Source: Lysobacterales bacterium
Lineage (GTDB): Bacteria; Pseudomonadota; Gammaproteobacteria; Xanthomonadales; Xanthomonadaceae
Assembly (NCBI GenBank): GCA_020442465.1
Contig: JAGRJY010000163.1
Span: forward strand, 1 to 49,047
Direction of reading: 5' to 3'
DNA length: 49,047 nucleotides
The notes beneath the pieces were generated by a model that was not told where the DNA came from, ran no database searches, and saw nothing but the letters and a program-made list of their open reading frames with translations. Below, one piece after another: positions 8,930 to 16,537 of the stretch. Every line of letters starts with the position of its first letter. Position 1 is the first letter of the stretch. The position numbers and the translations under genes were made by a program.

Positions 8930-9983
8930 GGCGCTGAGCGAGCGCCACGAGGAAGTCGGGCGACTGCTGGCCGAGCCGGACGCGACCGCGGACGCCGCTC
9001 GCTTCCGCGCCCTGTCGCAGGAATACGCCCGCCTCGAGCCCATCGCGACCCAGCTGCAGCAGCTGGACAGCCTCGCGATGCAAACCCGGGCCGCGGAAGC
9101 GCTGCGTGCCGACCCGGAAATGCGCGAGCTCGCCGAACTCGAACTCGAGGATTTGGCGCAGCAGCACGACACGCTGGAGCGCGACCTGCACATCGCGCTG
9201 CTTCCTGAGGACCCGCGCGACCGGGCAAACCTGTACCTGGAAATCCGCGCCGGCACCGGCGGCGACGAAGCGGCCATCTTCGCCGGCGACCTGTTCCGCA
9301 TGTATGTGCGCTACGCCGAAGCGCGGCGCTGGCGGGTGGAGACGATCTCGGCCAACCCCGGCGAACACGGTGGCTTCCGCGAAGTCATCGCCCGGGTCGA
9401 AGGCGATGGCGCCTACTCCCGCCTCAAGTTCGAGTCCGGCACGCATCGCGTGCAACGGGTGCCCGCCACCGAGTCGCAAGGGCGCATTCACACGTCGGCG
9501 GCGACGGTCGCCATCTTGCCCGAGGTGGACGAGATCGCCGACGTCGACATACGCGACGCCGATCTCAGGATCGACACGTTTCGAGCCTCGGGCGCCGGCG
9601 GTCAGCACGTCAACAAGACCGACTCGGCGATCCGCATGACCCATCTGCCTTCAGGCATCGTGGTCGAGTGTCAGGACGAGCGCAGCCAGCACAAGAATCG
9701 CGCCCGCGCCCTGTCGCTGCTGAAGGCGCGGCTGCTCGATGCCGAGCGCAGCAAGCAGACCGCCGCGCGCGCCGAGTCGCGCCGCCTGCAGGTGGGCTCC
9801 GGCGATCGCAGCCAGCGCATCCGCACCTACAACTTCCCGCAGGGCCGCATCACCGACCATCGGGTCGAAGGGCTGACCCTGTACCAGCTGCCCGAAGTCA
9901 TGGAAGGCGACCTCGACCCGCTGATCGACCGTCTGACCCAGGAACACCAGGCTGACGAGCTGGCGTTGCTCTCGGAGAGCTGA
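8901..9983 (+). CDS. prfA: Peptide chain release factor 1
   Basis: A 360-residue class I release factor recognising UAG and UAA stop codons. The codon-recognition P-x-T motif appears as [10 protein letters not shown], and the catalytic GGQ is at residues 233-235 within [13 protein letters not shown], the same position as in E. coli RF1. The [10 protein letters not shown] stretch follows. The start ATG lies inside the hemA coding end, preceded by GGAAAGGA at a good distance, so translation is probably coupled to hemA. Normally the glutamine methyltransferase prmC follows; here a GNAT gene follows instead. Confidence 0.98.
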   Translation: MTPAIRRKLEALSERHEEVGRLLAEPDATADAARFRALSQEYARLEPIATQLQQLDSLAMQTRAAEALRADPEMRELAELELEDLAQQHDTLERDLHIALLPEDPRDRANLYLEIRAGTGGDEAAIFAGDLFRMYVRYAEARRWRVETISANPGEHGGFREVIARVEGDGAYSRLKFESGTHRVQRVPATESQGRIHTSAATVAILPEVDEIADVDIRDADLRIDTFRASGAGGQHVNKTDSAIRMTHLPSGIVVECQDERSQHKNRARALSLLKARLLDAERSKQTAARAESRRLQVGSGDRSQRIRTYNFPQGRITDHRVEGLTLYQLPEVMEGDLDPLIDRLTQEHQADELALLSES

Positions 9984-10063
9984 GCGGCCCGAAGCGCCAC
10001 GGGCGGCGCAAGGCGCGTGTCGCACACGCCGAACCGGCACGACGGTTTCGATGCTGGCGCGCC

Positions 10064-10095
10064 GCCGAATCCTTGCGCAGCTGCTAGGATTCGGC
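10064..10095. repeat. Perfect 10-bp inverted repeat downstream of prfA
   Basis: GCCGAATCCT (10064-10073) and AGGATTCGGC (10086-10095) form a perfect stem with a 12-nt loop that itself contains the palindrome GCAGCTGC. No T-run follows on either strand, so it does not look like an intrinsic terminator. It could be an mRNA end-protecting hairpin of hemA-prfA or an operator for the acetyltransferase gene that starts 26 bp later. Confidence 0.55.
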
Positions 10096-10120
10096 ATGCA
10101 GCAGAGGGGAGTGAAGCGGC

Positions 10121-10576
10121 TTGGGCGAGCATGGCGCACGTGTCGTGGCAGCGGGACCCGAACACCTCGACGAACTCGTCGTGCTGTTCGAGGCCTATCG
10201 CGCCTTCTACGAGGCGCCCGCCGATCCTGGCGGCTCCCGCATCTTCCTGTCAGACCGACTGAACGGCGGAGAGGCGCATGTGCTCCTCGCCTCGGTCGAG
10301 AACGCAGCGGCCGGCTTCACTCTGCTCTATCCGACTTTTTCTTCGGTGCGGCGAGGCCGACTGTTCGTTCTCAACGATCTCTATGTCGACCGCGCCTTCC
10401 GCCAGCGGGGTATCGGACGCCAGCTGCTTGACGCTGCCGTGGCCTTCGCCCGCTCGGCGGGTGCTCTGGGTTTGCAGCTGGAAACCCAACGCACCAACAC
10501 CGTCGCGCAGGCGCTCTACCTGGAGCAGGGCTGGGAGCCCGACGACGAGTTCTGCACCTACCACTATTGCCTGTGA
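10121..10576 (+). CDS. GNAT-family N-acetyltransferase
   Basis: A 151-residue protein matching the GNAT fold, which transfers an acetyl group from acetyl-CoA to an amine. The conserved motif A region is LNDLYVDRAFRQRGIGRQLL, carrying the R-x-x-G-x-G acetyl-CoA binding pattern. The C-terminal motif B reads TNTVAQALYLEQGW. The substrate cannot be told from sequence. The frame opens with TTG at 10121, just after an in-frame stop at 10112, with a GAGGGGA element upstream; GTG at 10145 is an alternative start. It lies 28 bp before the PPK2 gene on the same strand. Confidence 0.88.
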   Translation: MGEHGARVVAAGPEHLDELVVLFEAYRAFYEAPADPGGSRIFLSDRLNGGEAHVLLASVENAAAGFTLLYPTFSSVRRGRLFVLNDLYVDRAFRQRGIGRQLLDAAVAFARSAGALGLQLETQRTNTVAQALYLEQGWEPDDEFCTYHYCL

Positions 10577-10604
10577 TTCGAACTGCCTTGGAGAGGGGAT
10601 CGCC

Positions 10605-11384
10605 GTGGCCAAGCTGAGCAAGAAGGACTACGCGCAACGACTGAAGTCGCTGGAAATCGAACTCAACAAACTGCATCGCTGGCTGCAACACACCGGCAAG
10701 CGGCTGCTGGTCATCGTCGAAGGCCGCGACACCGCCGGCAAAGGCGGGGTGATCAGCGCCATCTCGGACTGCCTCAATCCGCGCAGCTGCCACGTGGTTG
10801 CTCTGCCCAAGCCCTCCGATCGCGAACGCGGCCAGTGGTATTTCCAACGCTATGTGCCGCACCTGCCCGCGGCAGGCGAGATCGTCCTGTTCGATCGCAG
10901 CTGGTACAACCGTGCGGGGGTTGAAAGGGTGATGGGCTACTGCAGTGACGCCGAGTACAAGGCGTTTCTCAAGCAGGTGCCGGTGTTCGAGAAAATGCTG
11001 GTCGATGACGGCATGCTGGTGTTCAAGTACTGGCTCTCGGTCGACCAGCAGTTCCAGGAGGAACGCTTTGCCGAACGTGCCGAGGATCCGCTCAAGCGCT
11101 GGAAGCTGTCTCCCATCGACCTGAAGTCTCGCGAGAAGTACAAGGAATACGGCGATGCGCGCGACAAGATGTTCTCGGCCAGCCACACCAAGCATGCGCC
11201 GTGGACCGTGGTCGACTTCAACGACCAGAAGATCGGCCGCCTGACCTTGATCGAGGATCTGCTGCATCGAGTCAAAGACAAGGACGTTCCGATGGAGCCG
11301 CTCGACTTCCCGCCGCTCTCGCACGAACCCTTGAGGGAGAAGTTCGCGGGGCCGGTCAAGCCGCTGAAGTCGGTCAAGGTCTGA
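10605..11384 (+). CDS. ppk2: Polyphosphate kinase 2 (PPK2 family)
   Basis: A 259-residue PPK2-family enzyme, which transfers phosphate between inorganic polyphosphate and nucleotides; many members make GTP or ATP from the diphosphate. Walker A appears as EGRDTAGKGG (residues 39-48) and Walker B as LFDRSWYNR (Asp97, Arg98), followed by the lid-type segment WKLSPIDLKSREKY. Its single domain and length place it with the one-domain (class I) group. The start is the GTG at 10605, 5 nt after GGAGAGGGGA; the open frame upstream is not coding. It precedes the membrane kinase gene by 40 bp, so polyphosphate metabolism and the kinase operon may be co-expressed. Confidence 0.93.
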   Translation: MAKLSKKDYAQRLKSLEIELNKLHRWLQHTGKRLLVIVEGRDTAGKGGVISAISDCLNPRSCHVVALPKPSDRERGQWYFQRYVPHLPAAGEIVLFDRSWYNRAGVERVMGYCSDAEYKAFLKQVPVFEKMLVDDGMLVFKYWLSVDQQFQEERFAERAEDPLKRWKLSPIDLKSREKYKEYGDARDKMFSASHTKHAPWTVVDFNDQKIGRLTLIEDLLHRVKDKDVPMEPLDFPPLSHEPLREKFAGPVKPLKSVKV

Positions 11385-11424
11385 TCGCCCGGGCCACCCG
11401 CCGCCGCGCTGATCCCGCCATGAC

Positions 11425-13518
11425 ATGAAGACCATCGCACCCCCGTCCACGCGCCAACGCAGCACGCTGATCACCAACTTGCTGGTGGCGCTGTTGCTGG
11501 TGGCCGCCCTGCCTTTCGCCCTCGCCGCGTTCCAGATTCGCCAGGCCCGAGAATCGCTGGTCCAGCAGGCTCAGCAAACGCATCTCATCGCGGCCCGTGC
11601 GAGCGCCGACCGCCTGCAGGCGCGTTTTCGCGGCCTGGAGCAAACCCTCGCCGCGCTGTCCGGCAATCCTCAGCTGTTCGACGACCCGGCCTCGGCGGCC
11701 GCGGGCGAGGTGCTGGCCGGCTCGTTGCTCGGCAATTCCCAGCTCGCGGTGGCGGTGACGATCTTTCGCACGCAAGGCGAAGACGTGCTGGTACAGCGCG
11801 CGCGGGCACCGGACGCACCGGAGCTCTCGCTCGATGCCATGAGCGGCCTGCCCGAGGCGGCCCGTCTGTTCCGCCAACACGAGGAAACCCTGCTCGGCGC
11901 GCGACGCGAGACCGGCCGTCCGGGGCTGTTCGTTGCCGTGGCGAGCCGGGCAGACGACGTTGCGGACATTCTCAACCCGCTCGAGCTGGGCGATTCGGCG
12001 CAACTGCTGCTGCTCGAAGGGCGCACCGTGTGGCCGCTGAGTGACGAACCCGTGCATCTGCCCGATTCGCTGCTGGCGGCGATCGCGCAGCCGCAGGTCA
12101 GGGCACAGGCGATCCGATCGGATGAGCTGGGTGCGCTGACCGTGGGCGCCTTCGCGCGCATTGGCGAGTCCGAATGGTCGGTGGTGTCGCTGCAGCCCGC
12201 CGACCGCGCCGAGGCTGCCGCGGCCGAGATGCGCCGGGCGGCGTGGATCGCGCTCGCTGCCGTCGTGCTGGTCGTCGCCGCGCTCGGCTTGTTGGCATGG
12301 CGACGCGTAATCGAACCGGTGCGCTCGCTGCTCGCGGTGCACCGCGACTTCATTCCCGGTGGCGCGGAGGGCAGCGATCTCAGCCAGTTGCAGCAGGCGT
12401 TCACCCAGATCAAGTCCTATCAGCGCAATCGCGAGGCGTTCAAGGAAGTCTTCCTCGGCCGCTACAAGCTGCTCAGCACCCTCGGCCAGGGCGCGATGGG
12501 ATCGGTCTTCCTCGCCTGGGATCCCAAGCTCAAGCGCCACGTCGCGATCAAGACCATTCATGTCGACGCTCCGGACGACCGTCTGCAGAAGGCACTGGCG
12601 CGCACGCTGGAGAACGAAGCTGTCGCGGTCGCCAACCTGCACCACGCGAACATCGTGTCGGTGTTCGATCTCGTCGCCGCCGGTCAATTCGGATTCGTGG
12701 TCATGGAGTATGTGGAAGGCGGCAACCTGCGCCAGATCGTCAGCCGCCACGGCTCCCTGTCGCCGCCGGAAGTAGTGCTGATCGCGCAGAGCCTGCTGAA
12801 AGCGCTGGACGCGGCCCATCGCGCCGGACTACTGCACCTCGACATCAAACCCGGTAACGTGCTCGTGCCTCCCGAGGGCGAACTCCGGCTGACCGACTTC
12901 GGGGTCGCCGCTTGGCGCTTCGAGGTGGCCGATCTGGTTTCGCGCGGCGGCCTGGCCGGCACGCCGGGATTCATCGCCCCGGAGTACGTCAACGGCGCCG
13001 CCCCCACCGAGCGCTCCGATCTGTACTCGATGGGGAAACTGCTGGTGGAGTGCGTGACGGGCGCGGCGCAGCATCTGCCCGGCGCGCGCACCAACGACCT
13101 GCGTCGCGCCGCCCAGCGGCCGGTCGAGCTGGATGCCCGGCTCAAGCGCGACGCTCCGGAGCTCTGCGCGGCCATCGAACAGCTGTGCGCGCTCGATCCG
13201 GCGCAGCGTCCGCCGAATGCACGCGATGCGCTGGCCCTGTTCGCCGCGCTGGCGACCGACGGTGCCGCCGAGGCCCTCGCGCAACGCGCGACGGTGCTCA
13301 TCCGGGAACAGTCGCTGGACGTCGACCTGACCGGTGAAGCCACCACCGCGCCGGTCAGGGCGGGCGACACCACGCGCAAGCTCTCGCTGGCCGACACACT
13401 GCCCGACGCCGACGCGAGCGACGTCACCCGTCCGCCGCCGGGCGCGCGCGCCAGCGCCGCCACCCTGCCTCCGCCGGTGTACGATCCCGACCAGACCCGA
13501 CCACCCCCTGACGCATGA
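11425..13518 (+). CDS. Transmembrane serine/threonine protein kinase with extracytoplasmic sensor
   Basis: A 697-residue protein. A first membrane helix (about 16-36) is followed by a periplasmic region of some 235 residues and a second helix (about 272-292), then a HAMP-like linker and a Hanks-type kinase domain (about 345-600). The kinase has GQGAMG (glycine loop near 355), Lys376 in VAIKT, HLDIKPGN (catalytic Asp473; the usual HRD is HLD, so it is a non-RD kinase), DFG at 491-493 and APE at 518-520. The tail (about 620-697) is rich in Thr and Pro with repeated T-R-P-P-P-like motifs. The sensor half is unusual, since many bacterial kinases place the sensor C-terminally. It overlaps the next gene by 4 nt (ATGA). 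The ligand is unknown. Confidence 0.93.
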   Translation: MKTIAPPSTRQRSTLITNLLVALLLVAALPFALAAFQIRQARESLVQQAQQTHLIAARASADRLQARFRGLEQTLAALSGNPQLFDDPASAAAGEVLAGSLLGNSQLAVAVTIFRTQGEDVLVQRARAPDAPELSLDAMSGLPEAARLFRQHEETLLGARRETGRPGLFVAVASRADDVADILNPLELGDSAQLLLLEGRTVWPLSDEPVHLPDSLLAAIAQPQVRAQAIRSDELGALTVGAFARIGESEWSVVSLQPADRAEAAAAEMRRAAWIALAAVVLVVAALGLLAWRRVIEPVRSLLAVHRDFIPGGAEGSDLSQLQQAFTQIKSYQRNREAFKEVFLGRYKLLSTLGQGAMGSVFLAWDPKLKRHVAIKTIHVDAPDDRLQKALARTLENEAVAVANLHHANIVSVFDLVAAGQFGFVVMEYVEGGNLRQIVSRHGSLSPPEVVLIAQSLLKALDAAHRAGLLHLDIKPGNVLVPPEGELRLTDFGVAAWRFEVADLVSRGGLAGTPGFIAPEYVNGAAPTERSDLYSMGKLLVECVTGAAQHLPGARTNDLRRAAQRPVELDARLKRDAPELCAAIEQLCALDPAQRPPNARDALALFAALATDGAAEALAQRATVLIREQSLDVDLTGEATTAPVRAGDTTRKLSLADTLPDADASDVTRPPPGARASAATLPPPVYDPDQTRPPPDA

Positions 13519-14627
13519 GCACGATGATCGCCAACGGGTTGCTCGTTCTCGCCCTGGCCGCATCGCCGGTCTCGCTGCCACCGGGCGCGGACCTGCTGGA
13601 AGCCATGCAGATGGCATCGTCGTCGGACGCCCGGTACGGCATCGATGGCGCGCCGCCAGGCCCGCGCGGCGCAAAGCCCCACGCACCGGAGACACCCGGG
13701 GCCCACTATCTCGTTGAGTACGACATCGACGGCATCATCGTTCGCCGGGTGCGCTTTCGCGTGGCTGGTGAAGCGGCAGCCCCGCCGGCGCTGCGACTGT
13801 CGGTCGACCGCGAGGGTCCGACCATCTCGCTGCGCGCGACCGGGTCGACGGAACAAGGCGGGAAACACTACCTCGGTGCGAACTCGAGCTTCGTGGCCGA
13901 AGCGACCGACGCCAGCGGAGTGTCGGGCGCGCCCACGCTACGCATGAATGGCGGGGTGCTGGCCGACCCGAACGCGCCGGCCTGGCCGAATGCGGACGGC
14001 CCGCTTTCGTTGCAGGTCGCGGCACGCGACGCCTTGGGCAATGAGGCGCTCAGCGGGCCCTTCGAATACTGGCTCGACCGCACCGGACCGAGCCTGGCCG
14101 CATCGCGGGTGAAACCGCGAGAGGACCTCGACGCCGACGTGGTGATGCCTGGTGATGCCATCGAACTTACCCTTCAGGACCAAGGTGCAGGGCTGGGTAC
14201 ACTGACCATCGGGGGGCAGTCCACGACGCTTGATCCTGTGCCCCGTCAGTCATTGCCGTTGACCCTGGCGACCGCCGATCCTGCCTATGTGGTGGTCGAC
14301 CGACTGGGCAATGCCACGACGGCCGAACTGCCCCTGCGCATCGACGGCGCCCCCCCGCGGCTGGTCTTCGTCGCCGACGGCGTGGAGCGGGAAGTGACCG
14401 AGGGCACACAGCTGCCGCGCTCGCATCAGCTTGACCTGCGCGCGGTCGACGAACCCGCCGGCGTGGCGCGTGCCTGCGTACAGCTGTCGATCTGGTACGA
14501 CGAGTGCCGGCCGCTGCCGCTGTCCCTGCTCGGGATTGGCGCGGGGCGCTATGTGGTGACCTTTCGCGCCACGGACCGGCTCGGCCAGCGCGCCTACGCG
14601 CGCTACGAGGTCGAGGTGCTGCCGTGA
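13515..14627 (+). CDS. Exported protein with Ig-like repeats (unknown function)
   Basis: A 370-residue protein with a probable signal peptide (about 1-20, hydrophobic, ending SPVSLPPG). The body is beta-rich and contains repeated segments that each open with a short Asp/Arg-Gly-Pro phrase: VDREGPTISL, LDRTGPSLAA and IDGAPPRLVF. These are the hallmark of tandem bacterial Ig-like domains, with D-A-L-G-N-E and D-R-L-G-N-A turns inside. No catalytic motif is recognised. It is coupled by ATGA overlap to the membrane kinase upstream and by GTGA overlap to the LysM/FecR gene downstream, so it probably acts with them at the envelope. Confidence 0.75.
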   Translation: MSTMIANGLLVLALAASPVSLPPGADLLEAMQMASSSDARYGIDGAPPGPRGAKPHAPETPGAHYLVEYDIDGIIVRRVRFRVAGEAAAPPALRLSVDREGPTISLRATGSTEQGGKHYLGANSSFVAEATDASGVSGAPTLRMNGGVLADPNAPAWPNADGPLSLQVAARDALGNEALSGPFEYWLDRTGPSLAASRVKPREDLDADVVMPGDAIELTLQDQGAGLGTLTIGGQSTTLDPVPRQSLPLTLATADPAYVVVDRLGNATTAELPLRIDGAPPRLVFVADGVEREVTEGTQLPRSHQLDLRAVDEPAGVARACVQLSIWYDECRPLPLSLLGIGAGRYVVTFRATDRLGQRAYARYEVEVLP

Positions 14628-15967
14628 GGATGCCGGCGGGTGTCTGCCTATTGCTTGCCCTTGCCGGCAGCGCCGTGGCGCAGCCGGTGTACGAGGACCG
14701 GGTGGAACCGTATGTGGTGAAGTCCGGCGACACCATCAGTCACATCACCCACCGCCTGCTCGGCGATTCGACGTTCTGGGAAGACAACTGGAAACTCAAT
14801 CCGCAGGTGCGCGACCCCGACAAGCTGCGGATCGGCCAGGTTCTGCAGATCATCGTCGAGCGCAAGGTCATCGCCCAGTCGGCACGTGTGGTCCAGGCCG
14901 TCAATCAGACCGAGAAAATGCTGCAGAAACCCCGCTGGGAGCACGCCGCGGTGGGCGACGAACTCGGCTCGGGCCAGGGGCTGCGTACGCGTGAGAACTC
15001 CACCGCCGAACTTCGCTTCAACGCCGAGAGCAGCTTGAAGCTGAGCGAGTTCTCGCAGGTGTTCCTCGCCAGCAAGAACACCAGCCTGCGCGGCGTCGAC
15101 CGCGGCCAGGTGACGGTGGAACGCGGCGCGGTGGATCTCGTATTCGAGCCGCTGGCAAAACCGAAGACCCGGATCGAGCTGATCGCCGGATCGGCGAGCG
15201 CACGCCCGACGGTCGCGCCCGGAAAACGCGCGGAAATCCGCGCGGGCGCCACCGACGATGGTGGAGCGAAGGTGATGGTGTTTCGCGGCGACAGCGCGGT
15301 AACCGCTGGCGGGGCCGAAGTCGCGGTCGCCGAAGGCATGGGCACACGCGTGCCGGAGAAAGGCCCGCCTGCACCGCCGGAAAAACTGCTGCCGGCCCCG
15401 ACCATCCTCGACGCATCGCTGCGCTGGAACTACAGCAACGGGCTGCTGCAATGGTCTGCCGTGGATGGCGCCGCCGGCTACCGGATCGAGATTTGCGCCG
15501 ACGACCAGTGCCAGGCGCCCCGCGAGACCGCGACGCTACCCGGCAACGCGCTGCTCCATCAGGTGCGCCCGCTGCCTGAGGGCGACAGTTTCTGGCGCGT
15601 GCTGGCGCTCAGCGCCAGCGAGCTGGACGGCTATCCCAGTGCAGTCGGTCATATCCTGGTCGACGATGCCACACCCGACCTGGAGGGCCCGATGCTGACG
15701 CTGGTTCCCGCGTCGGGATTCGTGGTCGGCGCCGACGGGGCGGTGCGCCTCGGCCCGAATGCACAGCTGCGACTGGACGCGTTCGACGAGGCCAGCGGTG
15801 TCGCGCTGATCGAAACCGGCGACGGCGCGTCGTGGCAACCTGTCGACGTCGGAACGCTGCTGTCGCTCGGCGCACTGCCCGAAGGGCGTCGCCTGCGCGC
15901 CAGCGACGTGCTCGGCAACAGCACCGAGCTGATCGTCAGCCAGATGCCAGCGCCGAACGCGCCTTGA
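14624..15967 (+). CDS. LysM / FecR-like domain envelope protein
   Basis: A 447-residue exported protein. After a signal peptide (about 1-20, ending GSAVAQ) comes a LysM domain (about 30-78) with VKSGDTISHITHRLLG and KLRIGQVLQI, expected to bind peptidoglycan. A FecR-like beta domain (about 90-240) follows, with GDELGSGQGLRTRENSTAEL and RGQVTVERGAVDL. The C-terminal part, with phrases such as LRWNYSNGLLQWSAVDGAAGYRIEI, resembles fibronectin/Ig-type folds. The start is either GTG at 14624, overlapping the previous stop (GTGA), or ATG at 14630; the coupled GTG was chosen. It is the third gene of the kinase operon. LysM plus FecR suggests a wall-attached sensor or adaptor; the partner is unknown. 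Confidence 0.85.
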   Translation: MRMPAGVCLLLALAGSAVAQPVYEDRVEPYVVKSGDTISHITHRLLGDSTFWEDNWKLNPQVRDPDKLRIGQVLQIIVERKVIAQSARVVQAVNQTEKMLQKPRWEHAAVGDELGSGQGLRTRENSTAELRFNAESSLKLSEFSQVFLASKNTSLRGVDRGQVTVERGAVDLVFEPLAKPKTRIELIAGSASARPTVAPGKRAEIRAGATDDGGAKVMVFRGDSAVTAGGAEVAVAEGMGTRVPEKGPPAPPEKLLPAPTILDASLRWNYSNGLLQWSAVDGAAGYRIEICADDQCQAPRETATLPGNALLHQVRPLPEGDSFWRVLALSASELDGYPSAVGHILVDDATPDLEGPMLTLVPASGFVVGADGAVRLGPNAQLRLDAFDEASGVALIETGDGASWQPVDVGTLLSLGALPEGRRLRASDVLGNSTELIVSQMPAPNAP

Positions 15968-16011
15968 GTGGAAGCCGTTCTGGCTGAGTGGAGGTCCGCT
16001 CGCGACCGCAT

Positions 16012-16040
16012 GCATCGGTCGAACGAAGTCTCGACCATGC
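16012..16040. repeat. Hairpin upstream of the PIN-domain gene
   Basis: GCATCGGTCGA (16012-16022) pairs with TCGACCATGC (16031-16040) in a 10-bp stem with one bulged C and an 8-nt loop. A second, overlapping palindrome, CATGC/GCATG (16036-16040 with 16046-16050), includes the proposed start codon. No T-run is present. It could serve as an operator or as an mRNA structure limiting translation of the PIN gene. Confidence 0.45.
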
Positions 16041-16047
16041 GTACTGC

Positions 16048-16527
16048 ATGAGCGAACCCGAACGCCTGATGACCGCATCGGCCTGCATCGCGAAAGTGGT
16101 CATCGACACCCAGACGTGGATCGATCTGCTGCACTTTGGTGACCCGCGCTGCGAGCCCCTGGCGGGCGCCCTGCAGGCGCGACGGGTCACGGCGTTCCGG
16201 GATGACGCTACCAAGCGCGAGCTGATCCGCGTGCTCGGGTATGCGCCATTCGCGCTCAGCGACACCGCGCGTGCTGCCTTGCTTCAGCGCTTCATGGCCC
16301 TCTCGCACGACTGGAGCCCCAGCGTCGATGGATCGGCGGCGCGTCTGCCCCGCTGCCGCGATCCGGACGACCAGATGTTTCTCGAGCTTGCCCATCGATC
16401 CGGCGTCGACGTGCTGATCAGCCGGGACAAGGCACTGCTCGCGCTCGACCGGCGCTGCCGCAAACTTGGCTTTGCCGTGCTGCGCGCCGACGACGCGCAG
16501 CTGCTGAATCGGCTGCCCCTGGGCTGA
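16048..16527 (+). CDS. PIN-domain protein (putative ribonuclease / toxin-like)
   Basis: About 159 residues with the PIN-fold acidic pattern: Asp20 in KVVIDTQTWIDLL, Glu58 in TKRELIRVL, an Asp cluster in CRDPDDQMFLELA (around 105-108) and Asp127 in LISRDKALL. These would coordinate the metal ions for RNA cleavage. It resembles the family annotated as a PIN-family toxin component. No antitoxin-sized gene lies beside it: the preceding gene is the LysM/FecR protein 80 bp away and the next gene is convergent 10 bp away. ATG at 16048 is the likely start; ATG at 16069 or GTG at 15988 are alternatives. Confidence 0.75.
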   Translation: MSEPERLMTASACIAKVVIDTQTWIDLLHFGDPRCEPLAGALQARRVTAFRDDATKRELIRVLGYAPFALSDTARAALLQRFMALSHDWSPSVDGSAARLPRCRDPDDQMFLELAHRSGVDVLISRDKALLALDRRCRKLGFAVLRADDAQLLNRLPLG

Positions 16528-16537
16528 GGCAGATCGG

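Noticed and set aside
7604..9301. A 565-codon minus-strand frame opposite hemA and prfA
   Set aside because: Both genes on the plus strand have all their family motifs; the antisense product has none.
10015..10029. GCGTGT/ACACGC hairpin as the prfA terminator
   Set aside because: The stem is short with a 3-nt loop and no T-tract on either strand.
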